Position numbers and translations under genes: made by a program. From Herbaspirillum chlorophenolicum (GTDB taxonomy: Bacteria; Pseudomonadota; Gammaproteobacteria; Burkholderiales; Burkholderiaceae_D): a stretch of DNA of 64,000 nucleotides. This document shows, piece after piece, positions 50,001-55,674 of this stretch. How positions within the stretch are numbered: the stretch's first letter is position 1; each line of letters begins with the position of its first letter. The notes below the pieces were generated by a model. That model made no database searches, had not been told where the DNA came from, and was given only the letters and a program-made list of their open reading frames with translations. The DNA is taken from contig NZ_LFLT01000015.1 of the NCBI RefSeq assembly GCF_001189955.1, forward strand, positions 1-64,000, written 5' to 3'.

Positions 50001-50605
50001 AAGGCGATATCAATGCCGGTCGCGGTGCCAAGACCACCGTGCTCTATACCCCGCCCAAGCGGGTCTATGACAACGTCGGCGACGTGACGCTGTCGCCGCA
50101 GGTGCCATCGAACGGCGCCGGCATTGCGACCCTGGCCCCGATCCCCGAAGTGCCGGCCGGCGATGTCGACCTGATCGCTCCGCTGGGCACCATCGATGCC
50201 GGCGAGGCAGGCATCCGGGTATCGGGCAACGTCAATCTGGCGGCGCTGCAGGTGGTGAATGCGGCCAATATCCAGGTTAAAGGCGAGGCCACCGGCATTC
50301 CGATGGTTGCGGCGGTCAATGTCGGCGCGCTGACCAATGCCAGCGCCGCGGCGAGTTCGGCGGCAACGGCGGCGCAGGATTCGGTACAGCGGGCGCGCAA
50401 CGAAGCGCGCCAGGCCTTGCCGTCGATCTTCACGGTGCGCGTGCTGGGTTTCGGCAATGAAGCTTCCGGCAGCGAAAACCGGCCGGCGCCGGCGGGCGCG
50501 GGATATGACAAGGGCAGCGCTTTCCAGGTATTGGGCCAGGGAGATCTGACACCGGCGCAACGTGCCCGTCTGACGGAGACGGAGCGGCGTAATCTGATGC
50601 AATGA
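38042..50605 (+). CDS. TpsA3: giant filamentous-haemagglutinin-like exoprotein (about 4187 aa)
   Basis: A long signal peptide from ATG 38042 ends AAHA at ~64, a length common for TPS exoproteins. The TPS domain (~165-310) has TVVIQQTADKAILNWETFNV and VNRNGVIFSGSSQ. A beta-helix shaft and a DUF3739 C-terminus follow. It is collinear with TpsA2 over its whole length. It shares cysteine-pair insertions at equivalent places (ACGASGHC near base 44155; CADNPSLC and CPDLC at ~47220-47355) and a hydrophobic-turn repeat module (~46480-46880). The last ~260 coding bases are more similar at DNA level to TpsA1 than to TpsA2. A TTG at 38012 is possible but has no ribosome binding site. Predicted role as for TpsA2; control is by the cassette at 35594-37892. 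Confidence 0.95.
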   Translation: MPLLHVSKSTSTASLQRRSSRGSSSFYRFDNRTAAAHTPRPIVRAIAIMLAAGAAGGMAGAAHAQQAFSSAWFAAKGAAQSTAASTGYLPNGMPASSLTNPFAQQQQANQKLQTSLNNLSIVARAIAAQQSAQQAARLAAMNGAGVPDGLADGGLKIDTDSLTKGWLKANAPTQTTVDGKTTVVIQQTADKAILNWETFNVGKNTLLRFYQDTNWAVLNRVNDPLARPSQIQGKIQADGTVMIVNRNGVIFSGSSQINTRNLVAAAANISDTQFQANGLYGANAATPSFTDANGKLIVDAGARINTAQPASVTQGGGYVLLLGSEVSNAGTISTPKGQVELAAGDSFIIRKGYGTEVNAMSTTRGNEVAPQMNAGSTAGKVVNTGLLTAPEGDVTLAGREVRQNGVVLATTTANTRGTIHLLNSASDTQGSVTLGKDSYTAVLISDDGQTSSLNSQRDALIADSAAQDAVRPAASSGRFDNLSKLADRRDQSRVEIVSGGNINFEDGSLTLATGGQIGATAGARSFVAQGSILDVSGAVGVSLPMSSNGLLVNIQGNELRDAAIARDSGLLASSNVWIDTRQLIYVPAGTGGYTSDRWYTAGGLLEVGGYLANQGHRIGEWAAQGGTVALGGREVVTQTGSSINLSGGSLNVQTGYLNQNWLKGIDGQLYRVDRAPADMGFSGVYKGFEVAHARWGKNATEYYSNPLIAPQRILQNGYTVGRDAGRLLINAPTAVLEGGITATAYNGPMQMNARPAGLTDSYKLAQNTAAQNGSLALGEYSSLGRSGVYNTDVRIADIAQISAGATAAGALPSGRANTLWLDAGWLNAQQLGGLDLASGGNIAVDRAIRLADDGVLKLTGANIDIRADIVTRSGSVTASNIFVADGLSNGVALLKNGASVVTLHDGATIDVRGGWFNGLLAPDSMQQRAFLDGGRVTLSSSRDVTLEAGSVIDVSSGGSILQNGSSKGGRGGDISLQADRTVSGNNANGSLILNGSLRAYGMNGGGTLAIDSGPGIVISDRTTDGGGSLRLGTALFQSGFSNYRISGHKGLSVADGTILDVSAPVYRLTAGANESMDVASALERWVSPLHIEHPGSGVLSQRSGASLSLSAGLETASAAEMTSTKLNIGKGAVINVDPGQQIGIAGIGQITVDGTLNAWGGKIQIGEITVGAIAEQMRSLGHDRSIWIGENAVLDVSGRAFTALDSRLQRYGKVLAGGSIVIGADIDTAAAQATAPDLFVVVRDGAVLNASGASATIDTQSGSRQVSSNGGSIALASNNGLYLDGALIARAGGQGAAGGTLSIALETPLYASAAAARVMQSRDLVVTQATAPQLLAPGASPLSAAGQLTYGHGAIGVAQIQDGGFSNLNLLSHGIIAFDGDVALSMSKNLQLFSTSLALTDSARADSRIALSAPYVRLSGIGERIVDGPRVFPAIYTDGASARTSAAQFTATADLLDIQRAVRFGIAGTRGMFSVDRRGFADVEMSSSGDLRFLPGESSARTLLQTGGDLVLAARQLYPTTAAFATVRAGWNNNSAQQNFDPASVLSIRSTGAAPDAQPYSVFGTLKMEAMTIRQGGTIRAPLGSITLGNSYSTHDVTLLPGSVTSTSSAGLMMPYGGTVDGIDWFYGGQKIALQGIASTAGVALTATSVDVQRGATIDLGGGGELAGAGFVSGRGGSIDVLRYPLVASNPSIKASDSSNTVYAIVPGYSGKYAPVTQGSDSKPAIGQQITLDGSIPGLPAGTYTLMPASYALLPGAFRVEVAAAADARGATGNGMLSNGSYLAGARLGFADSQVQDSLSRQVILTPADAVRRFSQFNEMSYTQFALADAARLGVSRPMLPADAKSLSLTLRSGGGADSFRFDGSINFNSAQGGIGGSASVQGTTGSELEILPAGAAPTTGFTGVSLHADSLNALGTKRLSIGAMPVIKYGQQGNFFSFGNLTDTLSITLREGAILRAAEVMLVAGRDASGAITIEAGAGINTLGMGAAPFDSRGGLIYNPQDGINRGASMLAVSNGWLDVLPASSAVTTQAAILLGACGASGHCDAPTTLYSEGTIAFATNNRFELGDNVRYGTRNLSFGVGAVNIGTNAALAAAGAAGVLPSGLLLNQEVLDRLLRGDTSTGAPALESLILKAREAVNIFGTVALDTFDANGQSKIANLILGTPAIYGMGTATDSAVIRAKNFVWSASTDTPGSLIAAGPGSGSGSLLISAERITLGDGPNVQITGIENPARLALGFANVTLAASDRISANHKGSLAVYQSQGAYTPATGYSYTGGNLVLSTPLLTGAAGSNNSIKAGGVISAIAPSGSAPDRLVGGEGLGAELSLQAQSISLATTVALPSGRFTASAEGDVALTDAAQLDLAGRTIGIHDAVKYSWGGDVILESRTGDIRQAAGSIIDLSARYNKAGQLSAAALGAAAGTVDLQGAILGTASGEYDAGGSYVPYRGGSIDVRAQHLGGAGSLSDQFAALNARLNAGAVSGGRSFQLKQGDLTIGDGLRAGEVVVSLDGGQLTVTGAIDASGAKVGSIRLAARQGLTIAGSALLDAHGSRLRVDSYGKIIDSPNRAMVELNSGDGQLTLASGARIDLRHGTNVAVGTAPGQNDGAARGTLELNAPRLGGATGGDIAIDASGSIAISGARSIAVNAVQRYSDATYGSDPAASGRPYQIIDQNYLDQKHADSTGFITAALGNATLMNGKLAGLNNATYANAFHLRPGVEIVSATPNGDLVVQGDLDLSAHRYVGVNPNFAKTGIYGSGEVGSLVIRAGGNLDIYGSINDGFAPPPATPDDDGWMLRPGVLSYGGDVIVPRGNVTLADGTIYPGGRPVNYDLPVKALTVPIGTQLPVESVLNAAVTLAANTILAGDIRAADGSLLYASGTRLGAAVTLPVNTRLGAGFIATTNLSLQALVWPKGVALPASITINGDVTLPMGGLIPALAELKLPAGAISVPLRAADSNGYQGANWAVASMLPAGSQSWSMRLVAGADTAAADTRTLRTRDANGNLTLADTHFSVYDKHAITIIPGTPAQQAGGWFWSEKGASDFGEQAGTPIDPDWDPAALCADNPSLCVHAKYVWNNDGPGIDPKYIPGTPVLAADEGWCPDLCTPIGQNIPGTPDQIVIGALIDRNPASPIFSVLRTGTGDLDLVAGRNIAMRSPYGVYTAGTQSPALSPAFNLDRIASGATVLGTGVAGYETLVRGSGSTYQAWYPTSGGNVLLRAGGSVTGDAWTKSNTYRADGNRADQKSSADPANWLWRQGDVSSSQKGAAWWINFGTYVASNNPDTANSIDAMPYLVGFTGYGTLGGGDLRLEAGGNAGTIDVLSATRPGSGLFPRSQALTLAVASTGRVNPDGSLSLTGGGDMEVRIGGALNGNASAYMIGNADVQYQNIGLNGLAANLRGHVDIAAASQGTIQLSYGANAALQDGKEVRAYDAFRSTWALAGGGLMLMPGDATFNLTSRDDLVLAGVRDAGRTATIDPNSKSKLPWFTLWSNRTAIDLFAAGGNLTPSTQLGQGSGSQVSFTPDADTGATAGRFYYPSILRAAAPSGNIYMGASAVKKDELALGYSLVLAPSPNGELELLAGQSIYAGGYAISRSSADMAALPTPLHPATSSTVDALAFPVENNLFAFGPNTASGLYDLAPARFYAGSGDIVGLRTGEILSNFDSTSRLAGRTLYEGGGAVWIKAGRDIVNSGTNLSQFTYFPMVGGGQSTGNFIAHHAPTDVSIVAAGRDIVYSSFSIAGPGALELTAGRNIRMDERAGITSLGAIVSGDNRPGASVYLQAGVGAGGPDYNAFMHRYLDPANLAVSGIALAQQPGKAVKIYDQELAAWLLKRYGFSGTPAEALAYFSGLAPAHQSIFLQQVYFAELREGGREYNDPNGVRYQSYLRGREAIATLFPQQDGQGNAIVREGDITMFGGAGVRTNFGGDIQLLAPAGRVVIGVEGTAPPASAGLITQGAGDIGIYSKGSLLLGLSRIMTTFGGGILAWSAEGDINAGRGAKTTVLYTPPKRVYDNVGDVTLSPQVPSNGAGIATLAPIPEVPAGDVDLIAPLGTIDAGEAGIRVSGNVNLAALQVVNAANIQVKGEATGIPMVAAVNVGALTNASAAASSAATAAQDSVQRARNEARQALPSIFTVRVLGFGNEASGSENRPAPAGAGYDKGSAFQVLGQGDLTPAQRARLTETERRNLMQ

Positions 50606-50669
50606 AATAGGGCGATCAAAGAGTGAGGAGTGCAAAAATTCCGTGAGAGAATGCCGCGAAGGTGATGAT

Positions 50670-50697
50670 GGTGATTTCCAGGGGGCTGGAAATCACC
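50670..50697. terminator. Perfect hairpin after TpsA3
   Basis: GGTGATTTCCA (50670) and TGGAAATCACC (50687) form an 11-bp perfect stem around GGGGGC, 65 bases after the TpsA3 stop. No T-run follows, so a Rho-dependent or 3'-protective role is as likely as intrinsic termination. Confidence 0.4.
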
Positions 50698-50766
50698 TGA
50701 TGACAACACCTCATCGCGGCCCTGATGGCCGGTAAAGAAACGGCGACAGGGCGAGGGCGGGATGAC

Positions 50767-51516
50767 ATGAGGGCAATCTGGTTTTTCGGGTTCCGATATA
50801 CATTTGCGGCATGCGTATCGCTTGGCGCGGCGGCGCCGTGCATGGCTGCATCGTCGTTAGGTTTCGAGGCCCAGGCCAGCGGCGTGTTCCTGAATGCCAA
50901 CGGCGACGTCCTGACGGCAAGACATGCTGTGGCCGGATGCGCCTCCCTGTATGTGGTCAAGGACGCCAGAGTGGTAACGGCAAGCTTGCGGGCGGTCAGC
51001 GACGAGACGGATGTGGCGGTACTGGCGACGGCCCTGAAGCCCGTTCTCAGCGCCGTGTTCTCCCGTACGGAATTGCCGTCGGACCGCAGCGTGGCGGTTT
51101 TTGCCGAAGCGTATTCCCGGCTGTTGCGGATGCCGGATCGGGCGCGCGTGCTGAGCAATGCGATGACGGTGGTGGTGACGTCTCCCAATGAAGGCCGTGA
51201 TTTGCAATTGCTGTCGGGCGTCAAACCGGGGGCAAGCGGCAGTCCGGTGCTCGGCGTCGGCGGTTTGCTGCTGGGGATAGTGGTCGAGCGCGTGGCCGGC
51301 GCGCCGGGGACGGCCGAGACGGTGCTGCTTCAGTCCGGCAATCCGGCCAAGGCGGCCGGTGCGACGTCAGTCAGGGCGGTGTCATCCAGCGTCATCAAGC
51401 GTTTTCTGCGCGCCCACGGCATCGATTTTTCCGAGAGCGATGCTGCGCAGATCAGCATGCAGCAATCGCCGGCGGCAAGGGCGTTTACGTTGGAGGTCGG
51501 TGTCATTTGCGGGTAA
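50767..51516 (+). CDS. Small exported trypsin-like serine protease
   Basis: About 249 aa. A signal peptide (to ~APCMA, residue 27) is followed by one S1C-like protease domain and no PDZ domain. The triad is visible: His53 in LTARHAV, Asp82 in DETDVAVL and Ser157 in GASGSPV. The substrate is unknown. Position right after TpsA3 and upstream of a DegP-like protease suggests a role in processing or quality control of the exoproteins. ATG 50767 follows GGCGGG; the upstream ATG 50725 would put 14 polar residues before the signal peptide and is less likely. Confidence 0.8.
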   Translation: MRAIWFFGFRYTFAACVSLGAAAPCMAASSLGFEAQASGVFLNANGDVLTARHAVAGCASLYVVKDARVVTASLRAVSDETDVAVLATALKPVLSAVFSRTELPSDRSVAVFAEAYSRLLRMPDRARVLSNAMTVVVTSPNEGRDLQLLSGVKPGASGSPVLGVGGLLLGIVVERVAGAPGTAETVLLQSGNPAKAAGATSVRAVSSSVIKRFLRAHGIDFSESDAAQISMQQSPAARAFTLEVGVICG

Positions 51517-51568
51517 TGTGGGCCGTCTATGCTTGAGGCCTGACGTATTTCATTTGACAAGGACCATC

Positions 51569-52045
51569 ATGCAAGAGCATCTGCAATCTGAGCAATCGCG
51601 CTGGAGCAAGACGATGCACTGGCTCAAGCGCATCGGCGCCGGCGTCGGCATCGCCACCATGCTGGTGCCATCCATCGCGCAATCCCAACAATCCCAGCAA
51701 TCGCAACAGCCGCCGCAACATTGGATCAGCTATGCGCAACTGGCGAGCAATCAGTTCGCCGCCTGGCTGAGCGATCCCGCCGATGACACTGTGGTGCGCT
51801 TGCATGCCTGGATGCAGGAACGCTTGCTCAAGGAAGGGCAGCCTTTACCGCCGCCGCTGGTGACGCGTGTGTGGGTCGCGCCTTCAGGCAAGGTCGAGCG
51901 CCTGGAATTCGCCTCGCTCGGAAATGCCCAGGCAGACAACGATTTGCGCGCGCTGCTGACGGCGCAGCCGCTGTCGGAACCGCCGCCACCCGATATGCGC
52001 CAGCCGATGGTGTTGCAACTGACGCTGGATTTTCCGCAGAAGTAG
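51569..52045 (+). CDS. Exported protein with TonB-C-like domain
   Basis: About 158 aa. An N-terminal signal or membrane anchor (~14-34, LKRIGAGVGIATMLVPSIAQ) is followed by a Gln/Ser-rich linker. A TonB-C-like domain covers ~85-157 (VTRVWVAPSGKVERLEFASL, ending LQLTLDFPQK). It is the fourth protein of this locus with such a domain, after the two STN proteins and the true TonB. There is no proline-rich spacer, so it is unlikely to span the periplasm alone. AAGGA five bases upstream fixes ATG 51569. It is followed by the protease gene after 26 bases. Confidence 0.68.
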   Translation: MQEHLQSEQSRWSKTMHWLKRIGAGVGIATMLVPSIAQSQQSQQSQQPPQHWISYAQLASNQFAAWLSDPADDTVVRLHAWMQERLLKEGQPLPPPLVTRVWVAPSGKVERLEFASLGNAQADNDLRALLTAQPLSEPPPPDMRQPMVLQLTLDFPQK

Positions 52046-52071
52046 CCATTGAGTCATTCAGAGATCGTCGT

Positions 52072-53511
52072 ATGCCGTTTTTTCGTCCGCTTCCAATCAG
52101 CATGCGCCTGAGGCTGTCCGCATTGTCGGCAACGTTTCTGCTGGCGCTCATTTCCACGAGCAATGCGCAGACGACCGCGGCGGATTCATCCGCCGCACCG
52201 CCCAAAGCCTCCGGAACGCTCTTGCTCAAGCCGGCTCCCGACTTCACGCGCCTGGTCAAAACATACGGCGGCGCAGTGGTCAACATCGGCGTTGCGCGCG
52301 AAGCAGGCCTGCGCCGCCAGGGCGGGGTGCTGCTGCAGGACAAGGTCGACGAAAGTACGTTGGGGTCCGGCTTCATTGTCGGTGCTGACGGTTACATCCT
52401 GACCAATGCCCACGTTGTCGCACGCGGAACGGACATCAGCGTCAAGCTCAGCGACCGGCGCGAATTCAAGGCGCGCCTGCTCGGCCTCGATCCGATCGCA
52501 GATGTGGCGCTGCTGAAAATCGATGCATCCGGATTACCGGTGATCAAAATCGGCGACCCTGCGCGCATAGAAGTCGGCGAGTGGGTATTGGCCATCGGCG
52601 CTCCCTTCGGTTTCAGCAATTCCGTGACGGCCGGCATTGTCAGCGCCAAAGGGCGCACTTTGCCGGGCGCCGACTATATGCCTTTCCTGCAGACCGATGT
52701 GCCGATCAATCCGGGCAATTCCGGGGGGCCGCTATTCAACATGCGCGGGGAGGTGATTGGCATCAACTCGCGCATTTACAGCAATAGCGGCGGCTATCAG
52801 GGCTTGTCGTTTGCCATTCCCATCGACGTGGCGATGCGGATCAAAAATCAGTTGCAGGAAAAGGGATCCGTCACACGCGGACGCATCGGCGTCGCCGTGC
52901 AGGAAGTCAGTCAGGCGCTTGCCGAATCCTTCGGTTTGCCGAAACCGGTAGGTGCATTGGTCAGTTATGTCGAGCCGCACGGCGCTGCAGACCGATCGGG
53001 GTTGCAACCGGGCGATGTCATCCTTCGCGTCGACAAGCGCGAAGTGATTCAATCGGCCGATGCATTGATCTACATTGCAGACCGGATGCCGGGCCAGCGG
53101 GTTGCGGTACAGATATGGCGCAATCGCACGACGATGGATCTGGACATGTCGATCGACGCTTTCGAGGCGCGTACCCCGGTGCCGGCAAAATCGCAGGAGC
53201 CGGCAGCGCCCCTCGGCATGGTGGTGCGGCCGCTGCTGCCGCAGGAACGCTTGATCTTGCAGGTCGACAACGGCTTGCTGGTGGAGCGGGTCAACCTTGC
53301 CGCCTCTCGCAGCGGCGTCAAGGCAGGGGACGTCATCCTTGCATTGAACGGCCAGGCCATTACCGGCATAGAGTCGTTGCAGGAAAAACTTCTTTTTGCA
53401 AACGGCACGGCAGCGTTATTGATACAGCGTGGTTCGGCAAGGTTATTCGTAGCGATAGAGCTGCCGAAGCGCAGTGCCGAGGATGCTGCCGTCAATGGAG
53501 AAACTCCCTGA
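52072..53511 (+). CDS. DegP/HtrA-family periplasmic serine protease with two PDZ domains
   Basis: About 479 aa, the normal length of DegP/DegQ/MucD proteins. A signal peptide (to ~SNAQ, residue 33) is followed by a trypsin-like domain with the triad His114 (TNAHVV), Asp144 (IADVALL) and Ser217 (GNSGGP). PDZ1 is at ~265-365 (RIGVAVQEVSQALAESFGLP) and PDZ2 at ~385-470 (GVKAGDVILALNGQAIT). Predicted role: protease-chaperone for misfolded periplasmic or outer membrane proteins, probably dedicated to the heavy TpsA traffic. DegP is known to assist FhaC/FhaB in Bordetella. The start is the first ATG with a credible signal peptide; the frame is open further upstream inside the previous gene. Confidence 0.93.
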   Translation: MPFFRPLPISMRLRLSALSATFLLALISTSNAQTTAADSSAAPPKASGTLLLKPAPDFTRLVKTYGGAVVNIGVAREAGLRRQGGVLLQDKVDESTLGSGFIVGADGYILTNAHVVARGTDISVKLSDRREFKARLLGLDPIADVALLKIDASGLPVIKIGDPARIEVGEWVLAIGAPFGFSNSVTAGIVSAKGRTLPGADYMPFLQTDVPINPGNSGGPLFNMRGEVIGINSRIYSNSGGYQGLSFAIPIDVAMRIKNQLQEKGSVTRGRIGVAVQEVSQALAESFGLPKPVGALVSYVEPHGAADRSGLQPGDVILRVDKREVIQSADALIYIADRMPGQRVAVQIWRNRTTMDLDMSIDAFEARTPVPAKSQEPAAPLGMVVRPLLPQERLILQVDNGLLVERVNLAASRSGVKAGDVILALNGQAITGIESLQEKLLFANGTAALLIQRGSARLFVAIELPKRSAEDAAVNGETP

Positions 53512-53643
53512 GATATCTCCGTTTGGTTTTTCAATCGTATGGCGGATAGTCCATTGCTGATTTCCTCGCAGATCTGACACTTTCCATTTTCCCCATCTTG
53601 CATTCTTGTCCGAAGGCTGCTGCGCGGGCATAGCGTTCCTCAT
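53443..53643 (-). pseudogene. Possible remnant of an unknown beta-rich protein
   Basis: A 66-codon minus-strand frame overlaps the last 69 bases of the DegP-like gene in antisense. Its residues (WGKWKVSDLRGNQQWTIRHT, then GDISGSFSIDG) do not have the Arg/Ala/Gly bias of the usual antisense shadows here and read like part of a small secreted beta-sandwich protein. No signal peptide or clear start is present. It may be a decayed gene end in the junction between the two systems, or chance. Confidence 0.25.
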
Positions 53644-53667
53644 AATCCAGAGAGCTTAGGGCGAGTC

Positions 53668-53689
53668 GGGAGCGTTTTATAACGTTCCC
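53668..53689 (+). terminator. Weak hairpin after the DegP-like gene
   Basis: GGGAGCGTT and AACGTTCCC pair with one G-U around TTAT, followed by GTACTTTTATC. It is a plausible weak terminator for the TPS-side genes. Confidence 0.35.
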
Positions 53690-53756
53690 GTACTTTTATC
53701 TAAGGTCCATCACTAATGATCAACATCTCGATAGTTAGACTTTTCTTACGGGAACG
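53682..53756. repeat. 10-bp perfect inverted repeat enclosing 55 bases
   Basis: CGTTCCCGTA (53682-53691) and TACGGGAACG (53747-53756) are exact reverse complements. They sit next to a transposase remnant and could be leftovers of a mobile element end, or an operator. No target-site duplication was recognised. Confidence 0.3.
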
Positions 53757-53847
53757 GGGAAAAATAAATTAACACTTGGTAATTATTTACTTAACTATTT
53801 CTTAACATTTCATGGGGAGGAATTTTCCGTTTGACCGAAATGGAATG

Positions 53848-53964
53848 TTACGCATCCCGCTGGGTAATGGCTGTATACGGATATTCCGGTCCGTTATTGC
53901 ATCGGATCTCCACCGGCTTGCCGTGCCGCTCGACGTTCTGCGTCAGGCTACGGTTGGCGGAATG
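53848..53964 (-). pseudogene. Remnant of an IS3-type transposase (integrase core)
   Basis: Read on the minus strand, 38 codons before a TAA give ANRSLTQNVERHGKPVEIRC followed by NNGPEYPY. This matches the conserved integrase-core segment of IS3-family OrfB transposases, where the catalytic aspartate lies in RxDNGPEF/Y; here that Asp is Asn, so even this fragment is inactive. The rest of the transposase is missing on both sides. It marks a former insertion at the boundary between the TPS locus and the injection-system operon. Confidence 0.72.
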
Positions 53965-54176
53965 TAATAGAGAAAAAGTTTAGATTTTGGTGAGATAAAA
54001 AATACTAAAAATAACAAATGTCTTATGATAAAGTTCCGCTACCAAATGAAAATGCAAGTAGGGAAGAATGTGCTTTCGGCATGGAAGCGCATAAAGGGAA
54101 ATAAAAAGAAACATCCGCAGTAATCGCTGAATCATTTCAAAAAGAATAGTTTCATTGCGAAAGGTGTCTGGGGAAC
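53965..54176. other. AT-rich leader upstream of the injection-system operon
   Basis: About 210 bases strikingly richer in A and T than the surrounding genes, directly before the first eCIS gene; the AT-richness begins near 53700 and is interrupted by the transposase remnant. It probably carries the operon promoter. Several -10-like hexamers are possible (for example TACTAA near 54003), and I cannot choose one. GGGGAAC precedes the ATG at 54177. Low GC also fits silencing by H-NS-like proteins. No Pho box or ECF-type motif was seen. Confidence 0.45.
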
Positions 54177-54752
54177 ATGATCAACGCTGCCATAAGTCAT
54201 CTGGCCATTCAGCTCAACCAGTTTCTCAAGCAGACCTATGCACTGACCGAAGACATCGTGCTGATGTCCGGCCTGGTAGATGCCGAAGGGCATGCAGCTC
54301 CCAACACAAACAACAAGCTGGTCGTGTTCCTGACCAACCTGGAAAAAGACACAGTGCCTTACCGGCAGCAGTCTTCAGGCGAAGCCGGCGCCCTCCGCAC
54401 AGTGGTCAACAGTGCGCCGCTCTACCTCAATCTCTATGTGATGATTGCCGCCAATTTCAATGGCGCCAATTACTCCGAAGCCTTGAAGCTTATTTCCGGT
54501 GCGATTGCATATTTCCAGCGATTCCCGGTGTTCGACCATCAGGTCACGCCGGAACTGGACCCCCGCATCGAAAAGCTGGTGCTCGATATCGAGAACCTGA
54601 AAATACATGAATTAAGCAATATCTGGACGTTGTTGGGCGGCAAGTATCTGCCTTCGGTGCTGTACAAGGTACGGATGGTGGCGTTCGACGCCGACGACAT
54701 CGTGGCCCGTGTACCCAACATACGTTTGCCTGCATCGGCCGCCAATCACTGA
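54177..54752 (+). CDS. eCIS tail/tube terminator protein (DUF4255, Afp16/Pvc16-like)
   Basis: 191 aa. The whole length matches the DUF4255 pattern: N-terminal helix MINAAISHLAIQLNQFLKQ, central strands NNKLVVFLTNLEKD and PLYLNLYVMIAANF, then SGAIAYFQRFPVF. In eCIS particles (antifeeding prophage, PVC) this family caps the tube and sheath and sets the end of assembly. It is first in the operon here, whereas it is last in the Afp/PVC clusters. The Shine-Dalgarno GGGG precedes the ATG. The gene lies 40 bases before the next gene. Confidence 0.88.
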   Translation: MINAAISHLAIQLNQFLKQTYALTEDIVLMSGLVDAEGHAAPNTNNKLVVFLTNLEKDTVPYRQQSSGEAGALRTVVNSAPLYLNLYVMIAANFNGANYSEALKLISGAIAYFQRFPVFDHQVTPELDPRIEKLVLDIENLKIHELSNIWTLLGGKYLPSVLYKVRMVAFDADDIVARVPNIRLPASAANH

Positions 54753-54792
54753 AGCCTGACCGAGAATTCGCCTGTCGCCACCGGAGTGCGTC

Positions 54793-55653
54793 ATGTCTCT
54801 CTATTCGCCGTTGCTCAGCATTGATGTCGAGCATGACTTTCTGCAGCCGCAAGCGGCGGCGTTTATTTGCGTGCCGACACCCGAGACGGCTGACTGGATT
54901 CGTCGCCGCGATTTGCTGGTGCGTTCGCAGCGCAATGGCGTAGCGGTATTTTGCGAAGCTGCGCGGCGCAACGTATTGCTTGAAGACTGTACGCCAGGTG
55001 CAGCGTTACTGACGTTTAAGTGGTTTGCACAGGATCCTCTGTTTTCTCAATACACGCTGCCGCTGGCCCCAACGCCGGAAAGCCTGCTGTATTTGCGCAG
55101 CAGCGCCAGCGTGGCCGAAGACAGCGGCCGGCGCCGTCTGCACGCAGGCGACACGGTTGATGCCGGGATGATGCAGGCGATGACGGCGCCGCTGCTGGCG
55201 CGCCATCTTGATCGTCGCGATGTCTTGCGCAAACCGGTTCTGGTGGCGGAAATCGATCTTGCCGACCATGTCGCGAAGGAGGATGCCGCGGATGTGCATG
55301 GCGTGAACTATTACTTGCGATTTTCCGTCCGCAAGAGCATTTGGAAGTACTACCTCATCAGCGATGCCGACGCCGATACCGTCAATCTCGCCATCGTCGA
55401 TCTTGATGAAACGGTGCGCTTCGTCAATGTGGAGCCTGAACAGTTGCCGGGAAACCGGCGCGCGCTGGTGTTCATGAGCGACGGCGAAATCGAGATGCAG
55501 AAAAAATATCCGCAGCGCTTCCAGCTGCGGGAACAAGGCGGGATGGGCGAGCGTGTGTTGATCCGGCGGCTGCCCAACGCCGATGTGAGCAAGGTAACCC
55601 AGGAAATGGTAAGTGGCAGGGCAGCGTTGGTTTCAGAGATTTATATCAATTGA
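54793..55653 (+). CDS. Conserved eCIS-associated protein of unknown function
   Basis: 286 aa with no signal peptide or membrane segment. It starts LLSIDVEHDFLQPQAAAFIC and has a VPTPETADWIRRRDLLVRSQ segment, then LLTFKWFAQDPLFSQYTLPL; the C-terminal half is beta-rich. I recall similar unnamed proteins next to DUF4255 and the sheath in other eCIS clusters, so it is probably a structural or assembly component, but no function is established. GGAG seven bases before the ATG supports the start. It sits between the terminator and sheath genes, suggesting a role at the sheath end or as a sheath chaperone. Confidence 0.7.
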   Translation: MSLYSPLLSIDVEHDFLQPQAAAFICVPTPETADWIRRRDLLVRSQRNGVAVFCEAARRNVLLEDCTPGAALLTFKWFAQDPLFSQYTLPLAPTPESLLYLRSSASVAEDSGRRRLHAGDTVDAGMMQAMTAPLLARHLDRRDVLRKPVLVAEIDLADHVAKEDAADVHGVNYYLRFSVRKSIWKYYLISDADADTVNLAIVDLDETVRFVNVEPEQLPGNRRALVFMSDGEIEMQKKYPQRFQLREQGGMGERVLIRRLPNADVSKVTQEMVSGRAALVSEIYIN

Positions 55654-55674
55654 ACAATAACTGAGGGTGAAATT

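Noticed and set aside
54018-54104. A 28-codon plus-strand frame (MSYDKVPLPNENASREECAF...) in the AT-rich leader.
   Set aside because: No ribosome binding site and no recognisable similarity; too short to support.
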